DNA of 64,000 nt from Novosphingobium resinovorum. Lineage in GTDB: Bacteria; Pseudomonadota; Alphaproteobacteria; Sphingomonadales; Sphingomonadaceae. Positions 1 to 8,865 of this stretch are shown here, piece by piece. A program made the translations under genes and the position numbers. The notes under the pieces were generated by a model. That model had not been told where the DNA came from. It saw only the letters and a program-made list of their open reading frames with translations, and did not search any database. The DNA lies in contig NZ_BSFC01000011.1 of assembly GCF_027922145.1 (NCBI RefSeq), positions 62,001-126,000 on the forward strand, given 5' to 3'. How positions within the stretch are numbered: position 1 is the first letter of the stretch; every line of letters begins with the position of its first letter.

Positions 1-43
1 CAACCCCGACCTGCTCGCGCGGGTCATCGCGGGGATCGCGTGA
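1..43 (+). CDS. C-terminal end of an upstream gene (partial)
   Basis: An open frame enters from the left edge and ends NPDLLARVIAGIA at a TGA at 41-43, which shares one base with the ATG of the next gene. The TGATG junction implies translational coupling with the YciB/IspZ gene. Thirteen residues are too few to assign a family. The ending would suit FtsY, which I recall often preceding this gene in sphingomonads, but that is recollection and not shown here. Confidence 0.45.
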   Translation, partial: NPDLLARVIAGIA

Positions 44-690
44 TGAGCGCCGATGCTGCCAAGAAGCCCAAATCCAGCTGGCTGAACCTCGTCGTCGATT
101 TCGGGCCGCTGCTGGTGTTCTTCCTCGCCTACCGGCACTTCTCGCCCGAGGGTGACGGCAATTCGATCGCCACCGTCACCGCCGTCATCAAGGGCACGAT
201 CGCCTTCATGGTAGCGACCGTGGCGGCGCTGATCGTGTCGAAGTGGCGGCTCGGCCATGTCTCGCCGATGCTGTGGCTGACGACGGTGCTGATCCTCGGC
301 TTCGGCGCGCTGACGGTGGTGTTCCGCAATGCGATCTTCATCCAGCTCAAGCCCACCGCCGTCTACCTGATGTTCTCGGCCGTGCTGTTCTTCGGGCTGT
401 GGCGCGGCAAGGCGATGCTCAAGTACCTGCTGCAGGCCGCCTTCGAGGGGCTGGACGACGCCGGCTGGATGATCCTGTCGCGCAACTGGGCGTGGTTCTT
501 CCTGGTGCTGGCGGTGCTGAACACGGTGCTGGTCTATACCGTCAGCTTCGACACGTGGCTGCAGGCCAAGCTCTGGGGCTTCACGGTGCTTTCGTTCCTG
601 TTCACGTTCTCGCAGCTGCCGATGGTACTGAAGCACGGCATGGGCGAGAGCGCGAAGGAAGAACTGGTCGAGAACCCGCCGCACGATTGA
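43..690 (+). CDS. yciB: Inner-membrane septation protein YciB/IspZ family
   Basis: This is a 215-residue polytopic inner-membrane protein. About six hydrophobic segments are visible, near residues 14-33, 45-68, 77-95, 106-122, 149-167 and 180-198. The N-terminal block LNLVVDFGPLLVFFLAYRHF and the later WAWFFLVLAVLN block are typical of YciB (also called IspZ or intracellular septation protein A). The family is linked to envelope maintenance and cell division, but its biochemical activity is not established. I use the ATG at 43, which overlaps the upstream stop codon, and not the GTG at 40. Confidence 0.93.
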   Translation: MSADAAKKPKSSWLNLVVDFGPLLVFFLAYRHFSPEGDGNSIATVTAVIKGTIAFMVATVAALIVSKWRLGHVSPMLWLTTVLILGFGALTVVFRNAIFIQLKPTAVYLMFSAVLFFGLWRGKAMLKYLLQAAFEGLDDAGWMILSRNWAWFFLVLAVLNTVLVYTVSFDTWLQAKLWGFTVLSFLFTFSQLPMVLKHGMGESAKEELVENPPHD

Positions 691-1009
691 GCGGCTGCGT
701 CATCCCTGCAAAGACTGGGAATGTGGCGCGCGCCACCCGAACCCTGTCAGGAGGTGGGTTCCCGCCTTCGCGCGAATGACGGAAAGAGTTGCACAACGGA
801 CATTGGATTAGCGCGCTAAGCTCCCAACCTCTCGTCCTTGCAGTCTGACTGAGTAGGCATTTCACCTCTTGCTTGCCGGAAGGACAGCTAGCTTGCTTAG
901 CCCTAAGTTAGTCGCAGGGGCTGGGCAAAACGCCAGGTCGTTCAAGGAAGCGTAAGCGACGAATCGGCTGACCCTTGCCCCCGCCGCCGCGCGGGCTAAC
1001 ACCGGCAGC
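691..1009. other. 319-base intergenic region with a degenerate palindromic repeat
   Basis: No convincing gene is present. The left part holds a worn inverted repeat at 698-781. The remainder is the presumed promoter region of the threonine dehydratase gene, but I cannot pick out a confident -35/-10 pair. Confidence 0.6.
698..781. repeat. Degenerate inverted REP-type repeat (CGTCATyCCCGC family)
   Basis: The right arm (GGGTTCCCGCCTTCGCG followed by AATGACG) matches the right arm of the well-preserved copy at 56821-56907. The left arm starts CGTCATCCCTGC but is decayed. The two arms point at each other, as in the better copy. Confidence 0.7.
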
Positions 1010-1978
1010 ATGACTCAGCGCATCCCCACGCCCGAAGGCATCGCCCTCGCCGCCCGCAAGGTGGCCGAAATCCTGCCCCGCACGCCGCTGCTCCCGCTCG
1101 AGGTCGATGGCCGAACGATCTGGTGCAAGGCCGAGAGCCTGCAGCCGGTCGGAGCCTTCAAGATCCGCGGCGCCTGGCACCGCCTGTCCGCGCTGAACGA
1201 CGAGGAACGCGCATGCGGCGTCGTCGGCGTCTCCAGCGGCAATCACGCGCAGGGCGTCGCCTGGGCCGCGCGGCGCCTCGGCATCAGGGCGGCGATCGTA
1301 ATGCCGGTGGACGCGCCCGAGGTGAAACTGTCCAACACGCGCGCGCTCGGCGCCGAAGTCGTGCTCTACGACCGCCCCGGCGGGGAGGACCGCGACGAAG
1401 TCTCGCAAGCCCTCTGCGCCGAGCGCGGCGCCACGCTGGTCCACGCCTATGCCGACCCGTGGGTGATCGAGGGACAGGGCAGCACGGGCCTCGAGATCGC
1501 GGCGCAACTGGCCGAGCAGGGCCTTGCCGGGCCGGACCTGATCGTCGCGCCTTGCGGCGGCGGCGGGCTGACGGCGGGGCTCGCCCTCGCCTGCCCCGAT
1601 GCCCGGATCGTGCCGGTGGAGCCCGAAGGCTGGGACGACGTGTGCCGCAGCCTCGCCGCCGGAACTATCGTGCCGGTCGGCCCCGATGCGCCGCCCACCG
1701 CTTGCGACGCGCTGCAGACGCCCGCCACATGGCCGATCAACTTCGCGATCCTCAAGGACCGTTGCCCGTTCGGCCTGGTCGCGACGCCTGCCGAAGTCCG
1801 CACGGCCCAGCGCCTCGCCTTCGCGAAGCTGCGCCTCGTCCTCGAACCGGGCGGCGCGGCGGCGCTGGCGGCGGTGCTGGCGGGCAAGGTGGAGTTGGGG
1901 GAGCGTAGCGCCGTCATCCTCTCGGGCGGAAATACCGATGCGGCGGCCTTCGCCAAAGTCCTTTCGTCCCGGGATTGA
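1010..1978 (+). CDS. Threonine/serine dehydratase, PLP fold type II
   Basis: The 322-residue protein is predicted to deaminate L-threonine to 2-oxobutanoate (or serine to pyruvate) using pyridoxal phosphate. The PLP lysine is K51 in GAFKIRGAWHR, the substrate loop SSGNHA is at 75-80, and the phosphate-binding glycine loop PCGGGG is near 181-186. No C-terminal ACT domain follows, so it resembles the short catabolic form (TdcB-like or serine/threonine dehydratase) and not feedback-regulated IlvA. Exact substrate preference cannot be read from sequence. The ATG at 1010 places the PLP lysine where the family expects it. Confidence 0.92.
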   Translation: MTQRIPTPEGIALAARKVAEILPRTPLLPLEVDGRTIWCKAESLQPVGAFKIRGAWHRLSALNDEERACGVVGVSSGNHAQGVAWAARRLGIRAAIVMPVDAPEVKLSNTRALGAEVVLYDRPGGEDRDEVSQALCAERGATLVHAYADPWVIEGQGSTGLEIAAQLAEQGLAGPDLIVAPCGGGGLTAGLALACPDARIVPVEPEGWDDVCRSLAAGTIVPVGPDAPPTACDALQTPATWPINFAILKDRCPFGLVATPAEVRTAQRLAFAKLRLVLEPGGAAALAAVLAGKVELGERSAVILSGGNTDAAAFAKVLSSRD

Positions 1979-2067
1979 ACGCCCGGTGCTGCAAACTCCC
2001 GATGGAACCGGCAACGGTTGCGCGATATATTCCCGATACAAGGATAAGAAACTTCGGGAGTATAGCC

Positions 2068-2292
2068 ATGGAAAAGGGACTGCCCGTCCCTGCCTTGAAG
2101 CCGTTCAAGATCGTCTTCATCGGCGTGGAACTGTTCTTCATCGGCATCACGCTGGCAGCGCTGGCGGACGTCGTTCTCGGCGAAAACTGGGGACTGGGCT
2201 GGAGCGTGTTCTTCATAGGCTTCATCGCCAGTGCCTGGGGCGCGGTCGCCTATCCGGTGTTCTGCGGGTGCTGCGGCTGGAACCGCAGCTGA
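2068..2292 (+). CDS. Small two-helix membrane protein (hypothetical)
   Basis: This 74-residue protein has two hydrophobic stretches, roughly residues 11-32 and 42-60, and ends in a cysteine cluster (VFCGCCGWNRS). The ATG at 2068 has a CGGGAG ribosome binding site just upstream. An in-frame extension to 1975 exists but would overlap the preceding gene and adds non-hydrophobic sequence. I do not recognise a family. The location of the terminal cysteines relative to the membrane is unknown. Confidence 0.7.
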   Translation: MEKGLPVPALKPFKIVFIGVELFFIGITLAALADVVLGENWGLGWSVFFIGFIASAWGAVAYPVFCGCCGWNRS

Positions 2293-2312
2293 ACCCCTGC
2301 TAGTACGGCACC

Positions 2313-2573
2313 ATGGATTTCGACGACCAGCTGCGCCGCTACTTCGCCACCGAAGACCTTTCCACCGTCACCCCCGCCGCAATCGAGGCCGGGGTGGAGC
2401 GGATGAAGGTCGATTTCGGCATGGAGCAGGACAAGGGCCGCCGCTTCGCGCTCTGGACCTTCATGTACATCCTCGGCTCCGCGCCCGACCTCGACGTCGC
2501 GTTCGAGACCGAGGACGAACGCAACGCCGCGCGCGATTTCATGGACATGATGGCGCAAATGGGCGCGGATTAA
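2313..2573 (+). CDS. Conserved small acidic protein (hypothetical)
   Basis: An 86-residue soluble, acidic, probably mainly helical protein. It has no transmembrane segment and no motif I can name. It begins MDFDDQLRRYF 20 bases after the small membrane protein, so the two may be co-transcribed. Its TAA overlaps the stop codon of the convergent RNA methyltransferase inside a shared TTAA. Codon usage matches the neighbours, which supports it being a real gene. Confidence 0.7.
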   Translation: MDFDDQLRRYFATEDLSTVTPAAIEAGVERMKVDFGMEQDKGRRFALWTFMYILGSAPDLDVAFETEDERNAARDFMDMMAQMGAD

Positions 2574-3829
2574 CCGCGCTCGAAATAGCTCGCCAGTTCT
2601 ACATGAGTGGACCAGCGGAACTGGCCGACCGGACGCAGTTCCACCAGCCGGAAGCCCGCCTCGACCAGCCGCGCGGCATCGCGTGACCAGCTCGACGGAT
2701 TGCAGCTCACGTAGACCACGCGATTGACGGTGGAATCGGCGATGCAGTCCACCTGCTCGCGCGCGCCGGCCCGCGGCGGGTCGAGCACGACGGCGGCGAA
2801 ACGGCTCAGTTCGTCGGGCTGCAGCGGGTTGCGGAACAAGTCGCGGTGGACGCTGAACACCGGCAGCTGCGCGCGGTCGGCGCCCGCCTTGCAGGCATAG
2901 TGCACGTCGCGCGCGGCTTCGGCGGCCAGCACCTTGGTCTCCGGCCCGGCCAGCGCGAAGGCGAACGTGCCCAGCCCCGAGAACAGGTCCGCCACCGTCG
3001 GCGCGCCCGCCAGCCACTCGCGCGCGGCGCCCACCAGCGCCTCCTCGCCATCCAGCGTCGCCTGCAGGAAGGTGCCGGGGGGAAACGGCACTTTGACGCC
3101 GCCGAGCGTCACCGTGACGGGCACCGGCTCCCACACCGTCTCGAAGCCGTAGCCGCCGTCCATCGTCAGGCGCGCCAGCTTGTGTTCGCGCGCGAAGTCC
3201 AGCATCGCCTCGGTGGCCGCAAGGCCCTCGGCGGTGAGGCCCTTGACGCCGAGGTCGATGCCCTGGTCCACCAGCGTCATCTCGATGTCGGCGGCCATGC
3301 GCGCCTGCACCTTGCCAGGCGCGGGCCTGCCATGGCGCCCCTTCTTGACGGGCGCGGCCTTGCCCATGGTGATGAGCAGCTTGCGCAGCGGCCCCAGCAA
3401 CGCGACGATCTCGGGCACGAGGACGTGGCATTCCTGCACTTCGACCAGCCGGTGCGACTTCGCCTCGCGGAAGCCGATCACCACGCGCCCGCCCGAGCTT
3501 TCCGCGCGCAGCGAGGCCCGGCGGCGCGACGACGGCGGCGAGAGATGCGGCGCGGCGAGCGCCTGCGTCCCCAATTCCTGCGAGGCGGCGGCATTGGCCA
3601 CCCGCGCCTCGACGAAGGCCGTCAGGCTTTCTTCGTCGAGCTGCTGCAGCTGGCACCCCCCGCACTGGCCGAAGTGGCGACAAGGCGGCTCGACATGATG
3701 CGGCCCCCATTCGAGCGTGTCGTCGATGCGCAGCTTGTCGCCGGGCGCGGCGCCCCAGGCGAAACGGCCGGACGCGGTGACGCCGTCGCCCTTGGAGGCG
3801 ATGCGCAGGATCTCTTCGGATTCGGTCAT
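2570..3829 (-). CDS. Class I SAM-dependent RNA m5U methyltransferase, TrmA/RlmD superfamily
   Basis: The 419-residue enzyme should methylate C5 of a uridine in rRNA or tRNA. Cysteines C50, C56, C59 and C134 reproduce the iron-sulfur ligand spacing of RlmD (C-x5-C-x2-C, then a distant C). The SAM loop DLFSGLGTFAFAL, the VVLDPPRAG motif and the nucleophile in VSCNPSS (C376) are present. An N-terminal TRAM-like region precedes the cysteine cluster. The start is the ATG at 3829 (MTESEE); the longer frame upstream runs into a palindromic repeat and is not protein-like. It is the last gene of a minus-strand set with the lipoprotein and NAD(P)HX repair gene. The specific uridine cannot be decided here. 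Confidence 0.9.
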   Translation of the reverse strand: MTESEEILRIASKGDGVTASGRFAWGAAPGDKLRIDDTLEWGPHHVEPPCRHFGQCGGCQLQQLDEESLTAFVEARVANAAASQELGTQALAAPHLSPPSSRRRASLRAESSGGRVVIGFREAKSHRLVEVQECHVLVPEIVALLGPLRKLLITMGKAAPVKKGRHGRPAPGKVQARMAADIEMTLVDQGIDLGVKGLTAEGLAATEAMLDFAREHKLARLTMDGGYGFETVWEPVPVTVTLGGVKVPFPPGTFLQATLDGEEALVGAAREWLAGAPTVADLFSGLGTFAFALAGPETKVLAAEAARDVHYACKAGADRAQLPVFSVHRDLFRNPLQPDELSRFAAVVLDPPRAGAREQVDCIADSTVNRVVYVSCNPSSWSRDAARLVEAGFRLVELRPVGQFRWSTHVELASYFERG

Positions 3830-3845
3830 GGTTCCCGCGCGTATG

Positions 3846-3968
3846 CCCACCCCCAGCCCCTCCCGCAAGCGGGAGGGGAGAATATGGGGCAGCCCCTCCC
3901 GCAAGCAGGAGGAGAGAAAGAGCGCGCTACCTGCTCCCCTCCCGCTTGCAGGAGGGGCCGGGGGTGGG
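3846..3968. repeat. Cluster of CCCCTCCCGC palindromes (repeat family A)
   Basis: Three GC-rich hairpins lie in the gap between two minus-strand genes. The outer arms CCCACCCCCAGCCCCTCCCGC and the complement of GGAGGGGCCGGGGGTGGG pair across the whole block. A middle copy, CCCCTCCCGCAAGCAGGAGG, is imperfect. A single copy of the same family is at 49699-49735. This looks like a REP-type element and not a regulatory site of one gene. Confidence 0.85.
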
Positions 3969-3974
3969 CTTGTC

Positions 3975-5372
3975 CTACAGGCACGCAGCAAGCGCCAGCG
4001 GCACCGCCTCGGCCAGTTGCCCCGCCGTGAACGCAGGCGGGCAGAGCCGCGCCGCCTCACCGTGCAGCCAGACGCCCTCGCAGGCAGCGTCGAACGCCTC
4101 CCGTCCCGTGGCGAGACGGCTGGCAATCACCCCCGCCAGCACATCTCCGGTGCCCGCAGTTGAGAGCCACGAGCTTGCCCGCATCGCACAAGCGAGCCTG
4201 CCGTCGGGCGCGGCGATCACCGTATCCGGCCCCTTGGCCACGACCACCATCCCGCTCGCCTCCGCCAGCGCGAGAGCACGCTCGGGCCGCGTCCCCGCAC
4301 CGTCGAGATCGAAAGCCCGCTCCAGCGCGACGAGTTCGCCTTCGTGCGGCGTGGCGATGACGGAGGCCTCGCGCCCTGCGAGGTGACGCGGCGCCAGCAG
4401 AACCAGCGCATCGGCATCGACCACCACCGGCACCCCATCCGCCAGAGCCACCGCCAGCCGTTCGCGCGCGGTCGCATCGCGCCCCAGGCCCGGCCCGACC
4501 AGCACCGCCGTGTGGCGATCGTCGGCCAACACCTCGCTCAGCGCACCCTGATCGACGACGAGGTCGGCGGGCACATTGCGCTTGCTCTCGGCGAAGAGCT
4601 TCACGTAGCCCGCCCCTGCCCGCTGCGCCGCGATTCCTGCGAGCACCGCCGCGCCGGGCATCGCCCCGCCGACGACCGCCAGCAGCCCGCGCCGGTACTT
4701 GTGCGCATCCGGCGCCGGAGCGCGCAACTGCGGTCGCGCGACTGCGAGGGCAGCCCCCCGCACCGCGTCGACGCCGATCGGCACGCGCTGGAGCCGCCCC
4801 ATCCGGGCGCTAGAAGGCATCAGGAAATGCGCGAATTTCCATGCGCCGAGCGCGATGGTCAGGTCGTAGGCGGGCAAACCCTCACCCAGCAGCATGCCCG
4901 AATCGGACTGTACCCCACTCGGCATGTCCACCGCCACGCGGCGCGGATGCGTTTCGGCCAGCCGCGTGAGCAAGGCGAGGTGCTCCTGAGACAACGGCCG
5001 CGTCAGTCCGGTGCCGAAAAGACAATCGACCAGCACTTCGCCCTTCGCCTCGGAATCGGTCTCGACCACGTCTCCGCCGAACAGCGCGCGCGCCTTGCGG
5101 CAGGCGTCGGTGGCAGGCTCGGCCGCCGCGACGACGACGGCATGGCCGCCCCGCTCGCGAATGGCCTCGGCAATGACGTAGCCGTCGCCGCCGTTGTTGC
5201 CCGGGCCGCAGAGCACCGTCACCTTGTGCCGCCCCGCCATGCGCCAGATCCATTCGGCGGCGCCACGCCCCGCCACCTGCATCAGCGCATCGACGCTGGT
5301 GCCGGCGTCGATCAACGCCTGCTCCGCCGCACGCATCTGCCCGGCTTTGAGGATCTGTCTATCGCGGGACAT
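3975..5372 (-). CDS. nnr: Bifunctional NAD(P)H-hydrate repair enzyme (epimerase plus dehydratase)
   Basis: This 465-residue protein repairs damaged NADHX/NADPHX. The N-terminal YjeF-like domain carries GPGNNGGDGYVIAEA at about 56-70 and would epimerise R-NAD(P)HX to the S form. The C-terminal ribokinase-like domain dehydrates the S form with ADP or ATP and shows GPGLGRD and AGTGDVLAGVI, with the catalytic-region D410 in GTGD. Fusion of both activities is the normal bacterial arrangement. It overlaps the upstream lipoprotein gene by 14 bases and lies upstream of the RNA methyltransferase gene. The ATG at 5372 gives a full-length family member. Confidence 0.95.
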   Translation of the reverse strand: MSRDRQILKAGQMRAAEQALIDAGTSVDALMQVAGRGAAEWIWRMAGRHKVTVLCGPGNNGGDGYVIAEAIRERGGHAVVVAAAEPATDACRKARALFGGDVVETDSEAKGEVLVDCLFGTGLTRPLSQEHLALLTRLAETHPRRVAVDMPSGVQSDSGMLLGEGLPAYDLTIALGAWKFAHFLMPSSARMGRLQRVPIGVDAVRGAALAVARPQLRAPAPDAHKYRRGLLAVVGGAMPGAAVLAGIAAQRAGAGYVKLFAESKRNVPADLVVDQGALSEVLADDRHTAVLVGPGLGRDATARERLAVALADGVPVVVDADALVLLAPRHLAGREASVIATPHEGELVALERAFDLDGAGTRPERALALAEASGMVVVAKGPDTVIAAPDGRLACAMRASSWLSTAGTGDVLAGVIASRLATGREAFDAACEGVWLHGEAARLCPPAFTAGQLAEAVPLALAACL

Positions 5373-5724
5373 CGTGCTTCACCGTCGCGGGAAAGAGGTA
5401 GCGATCGGTGCCCACGGTAACGTCGAGCCGGTCGCCGGCAAGGCGCACCTTCGGCGGCGTGGCGCTGTCCTTGGTGGTCACTCCCACACCGCCCTTCGCG
5501 ACCGCGAACCGGCGATAACCGCCATCGGGGTGGTGCACGACAAGCGTGAGCGCACCGTCCTTCTCGACCCGCTCCACCGAGCAGGCGGGCTTGAGTTCGG
5601 GCTCTCCTCCCACGGCGCAGTCGATGTGCTCGAGCGCTACGGCAACGGGAGCGGGCTCGTCACTGCGCGAGCAGGCGGCGAGAAGGAGGACGGCACAGGC
5701 CAGCGGCGGGAGCTTGGCGGTCAT
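5359..5724 (-). CDS. Small predicted lipoprotein (hypothetical)
   Basis: A 121-residue exported protein. The start at 5724 gives MTAKLPPLACAVLLLAACSR, a signal peptide with a lipobox-like LAAC and a candidate lipidated cysteine near residue 17. The mature part is small and mostly beta-like with two further cysteines (HIDCAVG and KPACSV). The 3' end overlaps the NAD(P)HX repair gene by 14 bases, which implies one transcript. A longer upstream frame runs into intergenic sequence and lacks a better start. I do not recognise a function. Confidence 0.75.
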   Translation of the reverse strand: MTAKLPPLACAVLLLAACSRSDEPAPVAVALEHIDCAVGGEPELKPACSVERVEKDGALTLVVHHPDGGYRRFAVAKGGVGVTTKDSATPPKVRLAGDRLDVTVGTDRYLFPATVKHDVPR

Positions 5725-6140
5725 GGCATAAATCATAACGCCCGAAACGCGCGGGGCAATGTCAGGCTGCGAGATCACCACATCGTCATTGCACAGCCGG
5801 CTCAGGCATCCCGAACAAGCTCCCTCGCAGGCCCTTTCGTCCGCCATCCTCAATGCTGAGCCGAAACCGGCCTTTCCGGATGCGCCCCGTTGCGGGCCTT
5901 GTTGCATCCTCCCTGTTGCGAAGCAATGGGGAGGGGGACCGCTCGCGCAGCGAGTGGTGGAGGGGGGAAACCCCTCCGTCAGCCCTGCGGGTTGCCACCT
6001 CCCCATCGCTGCGCGACAGGGAGGATATATGGCAACTTTCTACCCATTCCTGCCATTGGGGTCATCGTTCGCACGCCCCGATAACCACAAACGGTCCAAC
6101 CCCAAAATGTCCCCGCGCACCAAACACGGGCGCAGCGACC
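5725..6140. other. 416-base intergenic region between the lipoprotein gene and ilvD
   Basis: No supported gene. It contains the composite palindromic element at 5906-6026, then about 110 bases of unremarkable sequence before the ilvD stop codon. Frames crossing it are interrupted or repeat-derived. Confidence 0.6.
5906..6026. repeat. REPIN-like composite palindrome, family B copy 1
   Basis: The outer ends ATCCTCCCTGTTGCG and CGCGACAGGGAGGAT are inverted copies. The left half is type 1 (GGGGAGGGGGACC, stem-loop, GGTGGAGGGG). Read in reverse, the right half is type 2 (GGGGAGGTGGCA, stem-loop, GACGGAGGGG). Each half carries two short stem-loops, so the whole can fold into a large cruciform. The same layout recurs at 44588-44711 and 46727-46852. 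Confidence 0.9.
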
Positions 6141-7997
6141 TCAACCCCGCTTGAGCTGCGTCACGTCGCGCACCGCGCCCTTCGAGGCGCTGGTGGTCAT
6201 CGCCGCGTAAGCCTGTAGCGCCGCCGAAACCTTGCGCGGGCGCAGGTGCACCGGCGACCATGCATCGGCGCCGCGCGCCTCCTGCTGCGAACGGCGGTGC
6301 GCCATGACCTCGTCCGAGATCATCAGGTTGATGGTACGGCCGGGGATGTCGATCTCGATCGTGTCGCCGTTCTCGACCAGCCCAATCTCGCCGCCTTCCG
6401 CCGCTTCGGGCGAGGCGTGGCCGATCGAGAGGCCCGAAGTGCCGCCCGAGAAGCGCCCGTCCGTCAGCAGCGCACACGCCTTCCCAAGTCCCTTCGACTT
6501 GAGGTAGCTGGTGGGGTAGAGCATTTCCTGCATGCCCGGCCCGCCGCGCGGTCCCTCGTAGCGGATCACCACGACGGTTTCCGCCACGACTTCGCCGCCG
6601 AGGATGCCCGCCACCGCCGCGTCCTGCGATTCGTAGACCCGCGCAGTGCCGGTGAACTTCAGGATCGAGTCATCCACGCCCGCCGTCTTCACGATGCAGC
6701 CGTCGCGCGCGATGTTGCCATAGAGCACCGCGATGCCGCCGTCCTGGCTGAAGGCGTGTTCCTTGGAGCGGATCACGCCGTTCTCACGGTCGAGGTCGAG
6801 TTCCTTCCAGCGCGCCGACTGGCTAAACGCGGTCTGCGTCGGCACGCCGCCGGGCGCGGCCTTGTAGAATTCCTGGACCGAAGCCTCGGTGGTACGGCTG
6901 GTGTCCCAGCGCTCGATCGCCTCGCCCAGCGTGCGGGTGTGGACGGTCGGCAGGTCGGTGTGCAGCAGGCCCGCCCGCTCCAGCTGGCCGAGGATCGCGT
7001 AGATGCCGCCGGCGCGGTGGACGTCCTCCATATGGACGTCGGCCTTGGCCGGAGCGACCTTCGACAGGCACGGCACCTGACGGCTCAGGCGGTCGATGTC
7101 GGCCATCGTGAAGTCCACGCCCGCCTCGTGCGCGGCAGCCAGCAGGTGCAGCACGGTGTTGGTCGAGCCGCCCATCGCGATGTCGAGGCTCATGGCGTTC
7201 TCGAACGCCTCGAAGCTGGCGATGTTGCGCGGCAGCACGGAGGCATCGTCCTGCTCATAATAGCGCTGGCACATGTCCACCGCGACGCGGCCCGCCTCCA
7301 GGAACAGGCGCTCGCGGTCCGAGTGAGTCGCCAGCGTCGAGCCGTTGCCCGGCAGCGAGAGGCCCAGCGCTTCGGTGAGGCAGTTCATCGAGTTCGCGGT
7401 GAACATGCCCGAGCACGACCCGCAGGTCGGGCAGGCCGAGCGCTCGATCGTCTTCACTTCCTCGTCGGTATAGCTTTCGTCGGCGGCGGCGACCATCGCA
7501 TCGACCAGATCGAGCGCGTGCTCCTTGCCGCGCAGCACCACCTTGCCTGCCTCCATCGGCCCGCCTGAGACGAACACGGCGGGGATGTTCAGGCGCATCG
7601 CGGCCATCAGCATGCCGGGGGTGATCTTGTCGCAGTTGGAGATGCAGACCATCGCGTCGGCGCAGTGGGCGTTGACCATGTACTCGACGCTGTCGGCGAT
7701 GAGGTCGCGGCTGGGCAGCGAATAGAGCATGCCGTCATGGCCCATGGCGATGCCGTCATCGACCGCGATGGTGTTGAATTCCTTGGCGACGCCGCCCGCC
7801 GCCTCGATCTCGCGCGCGACCAACTGGCCCAAATCCTTGAGGTGGACGTGGCCGGGCACGAACTGCGTGAACGAATTCACCACCGCGACGATCGGCTTGC
7901 CGAAATCGCCGTCCTTCATGCCCGTCGCGCGCCAGAGCCCGCGCGCACCCGCCATGTTGCGGCCGTGAGTCGAGGTGCGTGAACGAAGGGCGGGCAT
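6141..7997 (-). CDS. ilvD: Dihydroxy-acid dehydratase
   Basis: The 618-residue enzyme dehydrates 2,3-dihydroxy-3-methylbutanoate (and the methylpentanoate analogue) in valine/isoleucine synthesis. Cluster ligands are visible at C122 ([12 protein letters not shown]) and C192/C195 ([11 protein letters not shown]), and the N-terminus [19 protein letters not shown] is close to the E. coli protein. I start at the ATG at 7997 because a GGAG ribosome binding site sits 8 to 9 bases upstream, in preference to the in-frame start at 8018. The protein should be cytoplasmic and oxygen-sensitive. No other branched-chain gene is adjacent, and I see no attenuator. Confidence 0.97.
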   Translation of the reverse strand: MPALRSRTSTHGRNMAGARGLWRATGMKDGDFGKPIVAVVNSFTQFVPGHVHLKDLGQLVAREIEAAGGVAKEFNTIAVDDGIAMGHDGMLYSLPSRDLIADSVEYMVNAHCADAMVCISNCDKITPGMLMAAMRLNIPAVFVSGGPMEAGKVVLRGKEHALDLVDAMVAAADESYTDEEVKTIERSACPTCGSCSGMFTANSMNCLTEALGLSLPGNGSTLATHSDRERLFLEAGRVAVDMCQRYYEQDDASVLPRNIASFEAFENAMSLDIAMGGSTNTVLHLLAAAHEAGVDFTMADIDRLSRQVPCLSKVAPAKADVHMEDVHRAGGIYAILGQLERAGLLHTDLPTVHTRTLGEAIERWDTSRTTEASVQEFYKAAPGGVPTQTAFSQSARWKELDLDRENGVIRSKEHAFSQDGGIAVLYGNIARDGCIVKTAGVDDSILKFTGTARVYESQDAAVAGILGGEVVAETVVVIRYEGPRGGPGMQEMLYPTSYLKSKGLGKACALLTDGRFSGGTSGLSIGHASPEAAEGGEIGLVENGDTIEIDIPGRTINLMISDEVMAHRRSQQEARGADAWSPVHLRPRKVSAALQAYAAMTTSASKGAVRDVTQLKRG

Positions 7998-8112
7998 TGT
8001 CGGAACTCCAGCAGTCATGGGCGCGGGTTTTCGCGCAAGTTTTCACACTATGTTGGAGCCGCCCCTACACGGTGATTGATTTCAATTCAACGTGAGTTTT
8101 TGCAATTATATT

Positions 8113-8835
8113 TCATGCGAGTTTCTCGACCACTGCCGCGCAGAGCCGCGTCATCACGTCGGCCCACTCCGCCTGCCCCTCTTCCTCGGCGATCAAGTCC
8201 TGGCGGATCTCGATGCTGAGATAAGGCAATCCGTTCGGTTCGGCATGGCGGTTCATCGAGGCGTTGAGCAGCTTGCCCGAGTACGGCTCCTGATCGCCGG
8301 TAACGAAGCCCTGCCCCTCCAGCCAGGGAATGGCGATGCGCGCGGCGCGCTCATCCTGGTTGTAGAGGACGCCGACCTGCCATGGGCGCGGCTTGGTGCA
8401 GGTGGCAAGGCCCGGCGTGAAGCTGTGCAGCGAGAGGATCAGCGCCGGGGGCGTCTCCCGCAGCTGCGCGGCAAGGGCCTGGTGGTAGGGATCGAACAGC
8501 CGGTCCACCCGCGCCTGCCGCTCCTCTTTGGTGAGGACATTGCCGGGGATGACGTAACCGTCGCTGATCTCAGGCATCATGCCGGGAACGTCGTGCGTAC
8601 GGTTGAAGTCGCAGACGAGGCGGCTGACGTTGCCCAGCCACGCGGCGGTTCCGGCCTGCACCATGCGTTCGGCGATGGCGGCGACGCCGATGTCGATGGC
8701 GATGTGCTCGTCGAGCAGCGCGTCCTCTATGCCGAGGTCGATGTCGTCCGGCACGCGGTTGGAGGCATGGTCCGATACGACCAGAACGCCGCCGGTAACG
8801 GGCGTGCCGAGCAGGCGGTGGTATTCGGTTTCCAA
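8113..8835 (-). CDS. N-formylglutamate amidohydrolase family protein
   Basis: A 240-residue protein with the family blocks VVSDHASNRVPDD near the N-terminus, LVCDFNRTHDVPGMMPEISDG in the middle and HSFTP further on. Members hydrolyse N-formyl-L-glutamate in histidine catabolism, or act on related N-acyl amino acids. No hut genes are nearby, so the substrate is uncertain. It appears to use a TTG start at 8835, five bases after a strong GGAGG ribosome binding site. It follows ispE on the same strand after a 30-base gap. Confidence 0.88.
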   Translation of the reverse strand: METEYHRLLGTPVTGGVLVVSDHASNRVPDDIDLGIEDALLDEHIAIDIGVAAIAERMVQAGTAAWLGNVSRLVCDFNRTHDVPGMMPEISDGYVIPGNVLTKEERQARVDRLFDPYHQALAAQLRETPPALILSLHSFTPGLATCTKPRPWQVGVLYNQDERAARIAIPWLEGQGFVTGDQEPYSGKLLNASMNRHAEPNGLPYLSIEIRQDLIAEEEGQAEWADVMTRLCAAVVEKLA

Positions 8836-8865
8836 GTCTGCCTCCGAAGGTTGCGCGCCGCGACC

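Noticed and set aside
2846-4030. A 394-residue plus-strand frame and other long frames opposite real genes
   Set aside because: They mirror the RNA methyltransferase and repair-enzyme genes, have shadow-like composition and include repeat DNA.
7998-8112. Attenuator or riboswitch before ilvD
   Set aside because: No leader peptide rich in branched-chain codons and no terminator/antiterminator pair is visible.
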